A stretch of 64,000 bases of DNA from Verrucomicrobiaceae bacterium UBA2429. Lineage in GTDB: Bacteria; Verrucomicrobiota; Verrucomicrobiia; Verrucomicrobiales; Verrucomicrobiaceae. Below the pieces are notes generated by a model. It was not told where the DNA came from and ran no database searches. It worked only from the letters and a program-made list of their open reading frames with translations. The DNA is taken from NCBI GenBank assembly GCA_002343505.1, contig DDQZ01000056.1:7004-71003 (forward strand), in the 5' to 3' direction. Each line of letters begins with the position of its first letter. The stretch's first letter is position 1. A program made the translations under genes and the position numbers. Positions 1 to 7,971 of the stretch are shown piece after piece.

Positions 1-1013
1 TGTTCACCTCGCCGCATCTGGTGCGCTTCAACGAGCGCATCCGCGACACGGAGCGCGAGATCACGGATGCGGAGATCGAGTCCGGCCTGGCGCGCATCCG
101 GGCGCTCGCCGCTGACTGGCAGCCCCACCCGACGTTTTTCGAGATCACGCTGGCGCTTGCCCTGGACTGGTTCCAGGCGCGCGGGCTGGAGTGGGTGGTC
201 CTGGAGACGGGGCTGGGCGGCCGTCTCGACGCCACAAACGTGGTCACGCCGGAAGTGGCGGTGATCACGCGCATCGGCATGGACCACATGGCGCAGCTCG
301 GCGGCACGCTGGCGGAGATCGCGGCGGAAAAGGCGGGCATCATCAAAGCCGGGGTGCCGGTGGTGACGGGCCCGCAGGAGCCGGAGGCGCTGCGCGTCAT
401 CAAGTCGGCGGCGCGGTCGAAAAAAGCGCCGCTCATCGTGGTGGACGCGCCAGTAAATGAAGTCCCGCTCGGTCTGTCAGGACCGCATCAAGGCTGGAAC
501 GCCGCGCTGGCGGTCGCAGCCCTGCGCGAGACGGGCCTGCCGCTGCCCGCGCTGGTGATGGAGCAGGGACTGCGGGAGACGGTGTGGCCGGCGCGGTTTC
601 AGAGCTTTGGCCAAGGCCGCGTCATTCTGGATGGCGCGCACAATCCGGATGCGGCGCGGGCATTGACGGAGGCATGGCGCGCGGCTTTTCCCGAAGAGAA
701 AGCGGTGGTGGTCTTTGGCGGATCGAGCGGCAAGGACCACGCGGAGACGCTGCTGCCGCTCATGGAAATCTCCGCGCGCTGGGTGCTCACGGGCTTCGAT
801 TCCCCGCGCAGCGTGCCTTTGCCCGTGCTGGAAGAAGCCTTCCTCGCCGCCGGCGGCGAGGCGCGATTGTGCGAGCAGGCGCGGACCTTGCCCGAGGCGC
901 TGGCCCTCGCATCGCGCCATGGAGCGCGGGTGCTCATCTGCGGCTCCCTCTTCCTCGCGGGGGAATACCTGGCCCTGCGCGCGCAGGAGAGGCACCAGCC
1001 CAGCGAGCAGTAA
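1..1013 (+). CDS. folC: Bifunctional dihydrofolate synthase/folylpolyglutamate synthase (5' end outside window)
   Basis: FolC adds glutamate to dihydropteroate and folates using ATP, in the cytoplasm. The reading frame is open from base 3, and the first visible residues (FTSPHLVRFNERI) already match the family's early conserved segment, so the N-terminal P-loop part is cut off by the window edge. Visible Mur-ligase family signatures are ETGLGGRLDATN, the segment ITRIGMDHMAQLGG, and the C-terminal DGAHNP motif. About 337 residues are present against a usual 420-450. The stop lies directly before a heptamer repeat tract. Confidence 0.93.
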   Translation, partial: FTSPHLVRFNERIRDTEREITDAEIESGLARIRALAADWQPHPTFFEITLALALDWFQARGLEWVVLETGLGGRLDATNVVTPEVAVITRIGMDHMAQLGGTLAEIAAEKAGIIKAGVPVVTGPQEPEALRVIKSAARSKKAPLIVVDAPVNEVPLGLSGPHQGWNAALAVAALRETGLPLPALVMEQGLRETVWPARFQSFGQGRVILDGAHNPDAARALTEAWRAAFPEEKAVVVFGGSSGKDHAETLLPLMEISARWVLTGFDSPRSVPLPVLEEAFLAAGGEARLCEQARTLPEALALASRHGARVLICGSLFLAGEYLALRAQERHQPSEQ

Positions 1014-1019
1014 GGGGAA

Positions 1020-1089
1020 AAAATCGAAAATCGAAAATCGAAAATCGAAAATCGAAAATTGAGCTTCGAGCTTCGAGCTTCGAATTTCG
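1020..1089. repeat. Heptanucleotide tandem repeat, ten in-register 7-bp units
   Basis: Starting 7 bases after the folC stop there are ten consecutive 7-bp units: five AAAATCG, one AAAATTG, three AGCTTCG and one AATTTCG, without a break in register. A shorter degenerate relative with the same unit order lies at 3135-3162. The rest of the 628-base gap to the next gene (1090-1641) holds no convincing gene; from about 1400 on its GC content drops visibly. Confidence 0.9.
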
Positions 1090-1628
1090 ATTGCCCTCAC
1101 ACTCCCGCCGCGTCAGCGGGGCACGAGTGCCAATGTCCAGGCACCGCGACCCGCGTTTCAGGGTGCTGGGCGGAGCCAATGAAATGAGCGCCTGAGCCGG
1201 AATCCGGGAATGAATGGCCGCAAAAAAGCTCAAAAAGCCGCAAAAAGAAAGTCTCCCACTCGTCCTGGACTTCCCGGCCTCCAAGCAGCGGCACAGGCAG
1301 CCTCGACTCCGCCCAGCGCCTCCCCCACCAGCCAGCCAGCCCGCCACCTCCCCGCCTTTTCGGCGGGCGTCTCTTGGATTTCGGGTTTCGGGCAACAAAC
1401 TCCACATACTTCGTTCATGAATGATCAGGCAAGCCGGGGAATCACGATATTTCACAGCAAAATATCAGTTGCTCCAGATGCCTGGATTTTCTGGATCAGA
1501 AAACTATGAAGAGACACGAGTCAAACTCGCAAAAGACATTGACAGTCAAGGCTTGGATGACCAGGCTCCGCGAGAAAAACATGCCAACATAGCGCCTCCA
1601 AGCGATATCACATCACACGAATCACACT

Positions 1629-1635
1629 GTTCGGT
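1629..1635 (+). other. Possible cassette left boundary (GTTCGGT)
   Basis: GTTCGGT sits 6 bases before the start codon of the small gene at 1642. It is the exact reverse complement of ACCGAAC at 2196-2202, just after that gene. In integron cassettes the bases after the upstream crossover point (G/TT...) pair with the R'' box of the cassette's own attC, which is the relationship seen here. The match is only 7 bp and could be chance. Confidence 0.3.
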
Positions 1636-1641
1636 AAGAAT

Positions 1642-2190
1642 ATGAAGCCCATGCTCATCAGCCTCGCGTTGGCGACATCGCTCTTCGCTGGCGAAGTGCC
1701 GGAAGACGTGAGAACCGCATCCCCGAACGGGGCATTTCAGGTGCGACTGGTGAAGGTGGCTGATACGAATACGAGGCGGCTGGAGATTACCCAGAAGGAC
1801 GGAAAGACACTGTATAGTTCTCCGCGTCAAATGGACGGAACTGATATTCTTGATTTTTACGACGACCACCTCCGTTGGAGTCCCGATTCGCGGATTCTCG
1901 CGATTTCAGCCGGATACTCGAAGTTGTTTCGGACCTACCTTTTCGCTTGGGACGGGAAGTCCTTTCACCAGATTACGATGCCTGAGATCGCTGCGGGACA
2001 GGACAATCCTTGGGTTTATCCCACGGAATGGAGAGGCAATCACACTCTGCATTTGAAGTTCAATGGGCCGCACGCAGGAAAGGCTAGCGACAGTGGTTAT
2101 GATGGAACGGCCGTCGTGCAAGTTGATCTCCAGGCAAAGAAAGCGAAGAAGCTTTCCGAGGAAGTGAAGTTCCATGATCTCAAACAATAG
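1642..2190 (+). CDS. Small secreted protein of unknown function
   Basis: The 182-residue product begins with a short Sec-type signal (MKPMLISLALATSLFAGE) and then has a beta-rich, single-domain look with phrases such as WSPDSRILAIS, reminiscent of one TolB/WD-type beta-propeller blade, but I do not recognise a family. Base composition is clearly less GC-rich than folC or the genes downstream. The gene sits between two short complementary heptamers and is followed at once by an attC-like hairpin, so it may be a mobile cassette gene. Confidence 0.65.
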   Translation: MKPMLISLALATSLFAGEVPEDVRTASPNGAFQVRLVKVADTNTRRLEITQKDGKTLYSSPRQMDGTDILDFYDDHLRWSPDSRILAISAGYSKLFRTYLFAWDGKSFHQITMPEIAAGQDNPWVYPTEWRGNHTLHLKFNGPHAGKASDSGYDGTAVVQVDLQAKKAKKLSEEVKFHDLKQ

Positions 2191-2195
2191 AAGAA

Positions 2196-2292
2196 ACCGA
2201 ACAAGTCAGTGGTGGCAACGGCGGACAACGCCGCTGATTCGCTTCGCTCTGGACGCCCAACCTCCGCCTTGCCACACTTCAAACTGTTGCCA
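2196..2292 (+). other. attC-like imperfect dyad between small genes
   Basis: Immediately after the stop at 2190 the sequence can fold into a long hairpin. GTGGCAA and GGCGGA (2212-2225, one extra C between them) pair with TCCGCC and TTGCCAC (2263-2275), enclosing a 37-nt loop. AAC (2200-2202) and GTT (2286-2288) flank the stem at nearly equal distance. An outer AAC/GTT pair, a stem with an extrahelical base and a variable loop are hallmarks of integron attC sites. The R' box reads GTTGCCA rather than the usual GTTRRRY, so this is a candidate only. Confidence 0.35.
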
Positions 2293-2304
2293 AAGAATCG
2301 CGCA

Positions 2305-2679
2305 ATGACCCCAAGGTTACCACTTCTTATCGTGCTCCCCGCCATGTTTATCCAAGGCTGCCGCACCTATGAGATTCGCTCACCCGCGACACTGATCCCT
2401 TCCGCGACGGCCGTTTACTCGAAAAGAGAAGGGAATTCTGTTTCGGAGCGTGTGGTTGGCATCACGCCAATCAAGCGAGCGGTTTCCAGAAGCACTTGGC
2501 ATTCGGGGGCGTTTCTCGACAAAGGCAGCGTTCATCTCAAATTTAAGGACTCGCCGGATCTGTTCGTGAGCTTCTATGGTAATTTTTTCTGGATCGAAGG
2601 TCAACCTGGATTCTACCGGATCAGAAAAGACGACGAAGAAGAGTTCCTGCATGGTATGAGGCGTATCCTTCGCGAGTAA
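2305..2679 (+). CDS. Small putative lipoprotein
   Basis: Starting at the ATG at 2305 (13 bases after the attC-like dyad), the 124-residue product has a hydrophobic leader and a lipobox ending in IQGC, so it is probably lipid-anchored after signal peptidase II cleavage. The mature part is charged, ends in a DDEEEF-type acidic stretch, and matches no family I know. The open frame extends further upstream, but that part runs through the dyad and looks non-coding. GC content is lower than in the surrounding chromosome, as for the preceding small gene. Confidence 0.6.
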   Translation: MTPRLPLLIVLPAMFIQGCRTYEIRSPATLIPSATAVYSKREGNSVSERVVGITPIKRAVSRSTWHSGAFLDKGSVHLKFKDSPDLFVSFYGNFFWIEGQPGFYRIRKDDEEEFLHGMRRILRE

Positions 2680-2692
2680 CCGGTCCCACTCA

Positions 2693-2825
2693 TGACAACA
2701 AAGGCGAACAAAGCGCGGCACAACAACCGCCTCGCCCGCTCCGAGTCGAATTTCCACCGTGATTAGAACCTTCAACCCACAGTCAACGCCCGGCTGCTGT
2801 CAGGCGGTGGGTGTGCTATGACGTT
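2693..2825 (+). other. Second attC-like dyad after the lipoprotein gene
   Basis: GCACA (2718-2722) and ACCGCCT (2726-2732) pair with AGGCGGT (2802-2808) and TGTGC (2812-2816), with 3-nt bulges facing each other and a loop of about 69 nt. AAC (2707-2709) and GTT (2823-2825) flank the stem. The right end reads GTTGCCC, sharing GTTGCC with the first dyad's right end. TGACAAC at 2693-2699 is one base off the complement of GTTGCCA, which starts the lipoprotein segment. Two such structures bracketing one small gene suggest a cassette. Confidence 0.3.
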
Positions 2826-2845
2826 GCCCAAACCCCTGAAGCGCC

Positions 2846-3211
2846 GTGGCACGCACTAAAGCCATTCTCGCGGGGATTTGCACGGGGATGATGTGCTTTG
2901 TCGTGATGGGTGGTGCTGCATGGCACTGCTTGCTCGCGGATTGTGGTCCCCGGATTCAGTCTCGGAAGTGGTTTGTGAGTTCGCCAAACCTCTTGCAGAC
3001 GACCAACCCCGATGAAGACCCGCACAGCAATAACGAGGGCGGCGAGGAGCGCGCCGGTGTTGCGGATGCGGCGGATGCGGCCTTGTGGCGGGAGGGCGGG
3101 CGCAGGTGGTTGACGTGGCGGGTGGAGGAGGTCGAAAATCGGGCTTCGAATTTCGAACTTCCCCTGAAGTCTTGCCTTTGCCTGCCGTTTCCTGTTTTCT
3201 CTTTCTCATGA
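2846..3211 (+). CDS. Doubtful small ORF (GTG start) after second attC-like dyad
   Basis: A 121-codon frame starts with GTG 21 bases after the dyad. Only its first 35 or so residues, with a hydrophobic leader (AILAGICTGMMCFVVMGGAA), look protein-like. The C-terminal half is translated from the degenerate heptamer repeat at 3135-3162 and overlaps the start of the next gene. It may be a decayed third cassette gene or no gene at all. Otherwise I see nothing in the 2680-3207 gap. Confidence 0.15.
   Translation: MARTKAILAGICTGMMCFVVMGGAAWHCLLADCGPRIQSRKWFVSSPNLLQTTNPDEDPHSNNEGGEERAGVADAADAALWREGGRRWLTWRVEEVENRASNFELPLKSCLCLPFPVFSFS
3135..3162. repeat. Degenerate heptamer repeat, four units
   Basis: AAAATCG, GGCTTCG, AATTTCG and AACTTCC follow each other in register. 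The order is the same as in the longer tract at 1020-1089 (A-rich unit, GCTTCG unit, AATTTCG unit). It lies about 46 bases upstream of the next start codon. Confidence 0.6.
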
Positions 3212-4104
3212 ACCGCCGCTCTTTTTTCCAAACCACCGCTCTTGCCGCCGCCGGTCTTGGCTTTGCCCGCCCGGCTTCCGCGCAGTCCATCCTGAAATCC
3301 GCCGCCGATCCCGCCTACAAGATCAAGAACAGCGGCATCAAGCACACGCTCATGGGCTGGTGCTGGAAGCCGATGAACATGCTGGAGTTGGCGCGCCATG
3401 CGAAAGACATCGGCCTCGTTGGCATCGAGGGCATAGACCGGAAGCTCTACCCGGATGTGAAAAAGCTCGGCCTGGGCATCTCGCTCGTCGGCGGGCACGG
3501 TTTCAGCAACGGACCCTGCAATCCCAAGTTCCGCGAGGAGGTCATCGCCAAGCTCACCGAGGGCATTGACGTGGCCGCTGACGTGGGCTGCAAGAAGGTC
3601 ATCACCTTCACCGGCATGAAGTTTGACGGCATGGACCGCGAGCAGGCCGTCAAGGACTGTCTGGACACCTGGAAGGTCGTCCTGCCGCACGCGGAAAAAA
3701 AGGGTGTCACGCTCGTGCTGGAGCATCTCAACAGCCGCGATGACACGCACCCGATGAAAGGACACCCCGGCTATTTCGGCGATGATGTGGATTTTTGCGT
3801 GGACCTCATCAAGCAGATCGGCAGCCCGAACTTCAAGCTGCTCTTCGACATCTACCATGTCTCCATCATGAACGGCGATGTCATCCGCCGCCTGCGCCTC
3901 CACAAGGACTTCATCGGCCACATCCACACGGCGGGAAATCCCGGCCGCTGCGAACTGGACGAGAACCAGGAGATCAACTACCCCGCCGTGATGAAGGCGC
4001 TCCTTGAAATTGGCTACCACGACTATGTGGCCCACGAGTTCATCCCGACCTGGGAGGATCCCATCCTGGCCCTGCGCCACGCCTGCATGGTGTGCGATGT
4101 GTGA
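3208..4104 (+). CDS. Tat-exported sugar phosphate isomerase/epimerase-like (hydroxypyruvate isomerase type) TIM barrel
   Basis: The chosen ATG gives 298 residues with a twin-arginine leader (MNRRSFFQTTALAAAGLGFA) and an AxA cleavage site. The mature part is an AP-endonuclease-2-type TIM barrel with the family's metal and substrate residues in recognisable contexts: a Glu in LVLEHLNS, the segment LLFDIYHV, the His pair in IGHIHTAG, and a late EFIP. These match hydroxypyruvate isomerase-like proteins common in Planctomycetes and Verrucomicrobia. The real substrate is not evident; an exported or periplasmic sugar isomerisation is inferred. Confidence 0.85.
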   Translation: MNRRSFFQTTALAAAGLGFARPASAQSILKSAADPAYKIKNSGIKHTLMGWCWKPMNMLELARHAKDIGLVGIEGIDRKLYPDVKKLGLGISLVGGHGFSNGPCNPKFREEVIAKLTEGIDVAADVGCKKVITFTGMKFDGMDREQAVKDCLDTWKVVLPHAEKKGVTLVLEHLNSRDDTHPMKGHPGYFGDDVDFCVDLIKQIGSPNFKLLFDIYHVSIMNGDVIRRLRLHKDFIGHIHTAGNPGRCELDENQEINYPAVMKALLEIGYHDYVAHEFIPTWEDPILALRHACMVCDV

Positions 4105-4125
4105 GGGCTCACGCGCGCGCATCAG

Positions 4126-4147
4126 CCGGCCATTGAGAAAAGGCCGG
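4126..4147. terminator. Weak hairpin between convergent genes
   Basis: CCGGCC and GGCCGG are separated by a 10-nt A-rich loop. The hairpin lies in the 93-base gap between the convergent isomerase and kinase genes. There is no T tract, so it is a weak candidate terminator. Confidence 0.3.
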
Positions 4148-4197
4148 GAAGGCCGACAATGCGACCAGCACCAGCCAAAGCCTGAACACCAACCCCG

Positions 4198-7100
4198 TCA
4201 GCGCGAGACGCGGCATTGGGGCAGCGCGAGCTGAAACTCCCCCGCCGCCTTGCCGCTGACGGCGGTGCCGGAAAGGTAGAGGTTGGAGAGCTTCTTGAGG
4301 GACTTCAGTTTTGCCAGGCCGGCGTCACCGAGCTTGGTGTTTGCGAGGTCGAGATGCGAGAGCTGCAGGAGTCCGGCGACGGCGTCCGCCGAGGTGTCGT
4401 CAAACTGCGTGCCGCTGAGTGTGAGACTGGTCAGCGAGGTCAAACCGGCGAGCGGCGCGAAGCCGGCGGGGGTGACTTTCTGCGAGGTGACGCGCAGCGT
4501 CTGAAGTTTCTTGAAGGTGCCGACAGCCCTCATGCCCTCGTCGGTGATGCCGCTGGAGAGGAACTCAAAAGTCCGCATGGAGTCCTTTGAGGCCAGTTGG
4601 CCGAGTCCCCCGCCGGTGAAGCCTTCCGCGTATTGGATGGCGAGGTAGTCGAGCTTTTTCAGCGGCTCAAGATGCATGGTGACCGCGTCCGTGAGTGCGT
4701 TGACGCCCTCGAAATTAATGAAGGTCAAATCGTCATTGGCGGCCACAAAGGCGAGCGCGGCATCCGTGAGCGCGGGGATACTGCGAAGCCACAGGCGGCG
4801 CAGATCGCGCAGACCGCTGAACGCGGCGAAGTCCGTGTCAACAGGGGACGGCAGCGCGGAGCCAAGCCGGTCCAGCGAAAGCTCGATGATGTCAAAGCGC
4901 CCGCTCGGAATCTCATCCGGCTTGGTGACCGTGATGGTGGCGCCACCTTTGAGGGACACAAAAGAGCCGCCGTTGTTGACGAGGTAATCCGCGGCCACGC
5001 GCCACGAGCTGCCGCCCCCCGTCGGAGTGGATGCTTTCGCCGCCTTGGGTGCCGTGACTGAGGGCGCGGCTTTCGCGGGCTGGGTCGCTGCGATCCGGGC
5101 GGAGCTGTCATTGACAGGCCTCCGCTCCGCGATGCGGTCCCGCCACGCCTGCGCGGCGGTGGCCTCGGTGATCTTGCCGGCCTTGGTCAGCACGGCGATG
5201 TGGCCATCGAGCGATTTCAAATAAATGTCATAGAGCGGCGCGGCCCTGGCATCGCGCTCGGCGGCGAGCTTTGCGAACGCCGCGCGGTAAGTCTGGCGCA
5301 GTGTTTTGAGCGCTTCGGGCGTGCCTTCCACGTCCTCGGCGGGCATGCCCTCCTTGTTCCCGACGCGCGCCGTTTCCTCATCCAGCGCGGTGACTTCGGC
5401 GAGGCTGCCTCTGGCCTGCGCGGCGGCTCGCGCGCGCGGAAGGCCGTTGGCCAGGTAGCTCTGGTCCAGGCGCGCGACGGCGGCGAGGAAGGGCGTTTGC
5501 GCGTCGGCGTCGAAGCGCGCTTTGAAGCCGGATTCAAGTTTGGTGATGAAGTCATCCGGCGGCAAAGCCGGGGCTTCCATGACAGTGGCGGGCGCCGGCA
5601 TGGACGCGGGCGGCGCCTCGTCCCATTCGATCAGGAACCCGGAAATGTCATGGCTCTGACCGGGGTTGGCCGGCCACCATGAGTCACCCTGCGCGGCATC
5701 CGCCTCAGGCGGACGCCGCCAGGCCAGGCCAAAATGCGGCACGGTGCCGGAAGGCGCGCCCGGCTGGAAGGCGCGGAAGGCGAAACTCTCACCGGTCACC
5801 CATGCCCAATCGCTGACCGGCGTATCGGGCTTCTTTTCCCCGCCCAGCCAGACAGCCAGGCCCGGCGCCTGCTTCGAGATGAACTCGCCCTTGATCCAGT
5901 CATAAGTCTCCTGGTCGGTGATGGTGGCGAGGTGACCGCCGCGCGCCGCGGCGAGATCACGCGCCTCGTTCCATGAGACCGCGCCGGGCTGGAACTGCCA
6001 GCGGCTGCCACCGTGCGTGAGGATCGGAAGCTCGCCAGGCTCGCGCAGCACGCCTGCCCCGCCTTCAAACACGCGCAGGCGCAGCGTCTCAATCCGGTAG
6101 GCGTCCTTGGGCAGGAACACGGAAAGCACAGGCCGGCCCGGGAAAGCGGGATGCCCGCGACTGTCGGCTGCCAGGCTGGCAATGTCCGCGGTCACATCCG
6201 CGAGGATCTGCTGCGCCCCGTCCAGGCGCCGGATGTAAACACGGTCTTTGCCGCCGCCCGCATGAATGATCCGCGCGGAGACATGCACAAGCTCCTCAAT
6301 CTGCCGCCATGGCACTCCCTCCCTGCCATCCATCACCTTGCGGTTCGGTGAGTTGAACACCAGCCGCAGCTCCCTGGCCTCGCCGGCGGGCAGGTTCAGT
6401 TGCACCCGCTCGGAGCCCTCCAGCTTGCGCGCTTTGAACTCGATCTCGTAGTCCGCGCATTCGAACGCGACCGGCGCGGCCAGCCTGCCCGCCTGGCCAT
6501 CGCTTTGAAAGGCGAGACCTCCCCCGTCCTCGCGCCGCCATTCGTTGCGCCTGACCAGCCTGGGGAGCGGCGCGCGGTCCATCAGCGGATCCGTCAACGC
6601 CAGGAGATCATGCTCCACAATCACCGGACGCACTGGCGGAGGCTCAGGGCTGGAAGGATCAGGACTTGGCGGCGCGGGAGCGGGCGGTGAGTCGGGCACG
6701 GTAAGCGGCGTTTCGACGACTGCCTTGCCATTCAGCGCGGGGACGGCCGCCACCTGCGGCTCGGCTGCGGGCGGCGAAGGCCGCGTGACCAGCCATGCCA
6801 GCAGGCCCACCGCGCAGGCGGAGCCGATGCCGAGGATGAGGCCGAAGCTCGACTTGGGCGGCAGCGGGGGAGGCGCGACAGCCTCATTAGCGGCAGGCTT
6901 CGGCGCTGAGGGACGTGAGGCGGGCCGAGCGGCGGCTTGCGGAGCGGGGGAGGCGGCGGCCGCAGGGGCGCTGGCGCGGGGTGTGGTGAGCAGGGTGTCG
7001 AGATCACGCCGCAGTTCAGCCGCGCTCTGGTAGCGGGACTCGCGGTCTGTCTGCATGGCTTTGGCGATGATGGCGTCGAAGCGCGGGTCGGTGCCCAGTT

Positions 7101-7827
7101 TCTTGCCAGGCATGACCCACATGCCGCGCGGGATTTCCCCCGTGAGCATCTGATAGAGCATCACCCCCACCGCATACAGGTCCGCTCGTCCGTCAAGCGG
7201 GATGCCGGCGATCAAGGCCTCCGGCGCCACAAAGTCCGGCGTGCCCATCGCCATGTTGGTCTTCGTCAGTCCGCTCTGGCCGGGGTCGCTCTGCTTTGCC
7301 AGACCGAAGTCGGCCACCTTCACGCTGCCGTCGCGGCTGATGAGGATGTTCGCCGGCTTGATGTCGCGGTGGATGATGCCTTGGTCGTGCGCGTAGTTCA
7401 GCGCGTCGCAGACATGAGTGGTGACGGCCAGCGCGTACTCCTGCGGCAGCCTGCCCTGAGTGGAGATCATCTGCGCCACATCCGTGCCGTCTATGAACTC
7501 CATCACAAAATAAAGCAGCCCCGCCCGGGTCTGGCCGAAATCGTACACGTTCACGATGCCCGGATGGCTCATCCGCGCCATCGTGCGCGCCTCGTTTTTA
7601 AAGCGCTCGGCGAACTGCACATCCTCGTCACCCAGCAGATCACCGGGCAGCACCTTGATGGCCACCGGCCGGTCCAGGGAAACCTGCACCGCCTTGTAAA
7701 CCGCCCCCATGCCGCCGCGACCCAGCAGCGATTCAAACTCATACTGCGGCAGCATGGCCCGCATCTCCTCCAGCGACGGCGGCTGCCAGCCGGAGGAGGG
7801 TTTGGAGCCTTGGGAGGAGGTGCTCAT
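4198..7827 (-). CDS. Membrane Ser/Thr protein kinase with C-type-lectin-like and leucine-rich repeat modules
   Basis: The 1209-residue protein carries an N-terminal Hanks-type kinase: glycine loop GRGGMG (36-41), Lys58 in VAIK, HRD at 153-155, DFG at 173-175 and APE at 201-203. A Pro/Ala-rich linker leads to one membrane helix (about 327-348). Outside lie a beta-sandwich-like region (about 400-585), a C-type-lectin-like fold (about 603-736: [20 protein letters not shown], closing with GFLIEWDE), an Ala/Glu-rich helical stretch, and about eight leucine-rich repeats of the [18 protein letters not shown] type to the C-terminus. Inferred role: sensing an external ligand and phosphorylating cytoplasmic targets. 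Targets are unknown. Confidence 0.9.
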   Translation of the reverse strand: MSTSSQGSKPSSGWQPPSLEEMRAMLPQYEFESLLGRGGMGAVYKAVQVSLDRPVAIKVLPGDLLGDEDVQFAERFKNEARTMARMSHPGIVNVYDFGQTRAGLLYFVMEFIDGTDVAQMISTQGRLPQEYALAVTTHVCDALNYAHDQGIIHRDIKPANILISRDGSVKVADFGLAKQSDPGQSGLTKTNMAMGTPDFVAPEALIAGIPLDGRADLYAVGVMLYQMLTGEIPRGMWVMPGKKLGTDPRFDAIIAKAMQTDRESRYQSAAELRRDLDTLLTTPRASAPAAAASPAPQAAARPASRPSAPKPAANEAVAPPPLPPKSSFGLILGIGSACAVGLLAWLVTRPSPPAAEPQVAAVPALNGKAVVETPLTVPDSPPAPAPPSPDPSSPEPPPVRPVIVEHDLLALTDPLMDRAPLPRLVRRNEWRREDGGGLAFQSDGQAGRLAAPVAFECADYEIEFKARKLEGSERVQLNLPAGEARELRLVFNSPNRKVMDGREGVPWRQIEELVHVSARIIHAGGGKDRVYIRRLDGAQQILADVTADIASLAADSRGHPAFPGRPVLSVFLPKDAYRIETLRLRVFEGGAGVLREPGELPILTHGGSRWQFQPGAVSWNEARDLAAARGGHLATITDQETYDWIKGEFISKQAPGLAVWLGGEKKPDTPVSDWAWVTGESFAFRAFQPGAPSGTVPHFGLAWRRPPEADAAQGDSWWPANPGQSHDISGFLIEWDEAPPASMPAPATVMEAPALPPDDFITKLESGFKARFDADAQTPFLAAVARLDQSYLANGLPRARAAAQARGSLAEVTALDEETARVGNKEGMPAEDVEGTPEALKTLRQTYRAAFAKLAAERDARAAPLYDIYLKSLDGHIAVLTKAGKITEATAAQAWRDRIAERRPVNDSSARIAATQPAKAAPSVTAPKAAKASTPTGGGSSWRVAADYLVNNGGSFVSLKGGATITVTKPDEIPSGRFDIIELSLDRLGSALPSPVDTDFAAFSGLRDLRRLWLRSIPALTDAALAFVAANDDLTFINFEGVNALTDAVTMHLEPLKKLDYLAIQYAEGFTGGGLGQLASKDSMRTFEFLSSGITDEGMRAVGTFKKLQTLRVTSQKVTPAGFAPLAGLTSLTSLTLSGTQFDDTSADAVAGLLQLSHLDLANTKLGDAGLAKLKSLKKLSNLYLSGTAVSGKAAGEFQLALPQCRVSR

Positions 7828-7971
7828 GAGTTAATCCGCAAAATAAACAGCAGGACGCTAACCAGGAACACCCAGGCAAGGCAAGAAAGTTTTGTTTTCC
7901 TGCAAAGAGAGCGGACCCGGCACCTCCCTTCGTGTTCCTCGCCCCGATGGGCATGACGCGCGCTCCCGCTC

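Noticed and set aside
1210..1509. Plus-strand frames between folC and the first small gene
   Set aside because: Low-complexity Lys/Ala/Pro translation, no leader, no Shine-Dalgarno.
1421..1645. 74-codon frame overlapping the start at 1642 by ATGA
   Set aside because: The overlap is suggestive of coupling, but the peptide has no recognisable feature and the frame crosses the possible cassette boundary.
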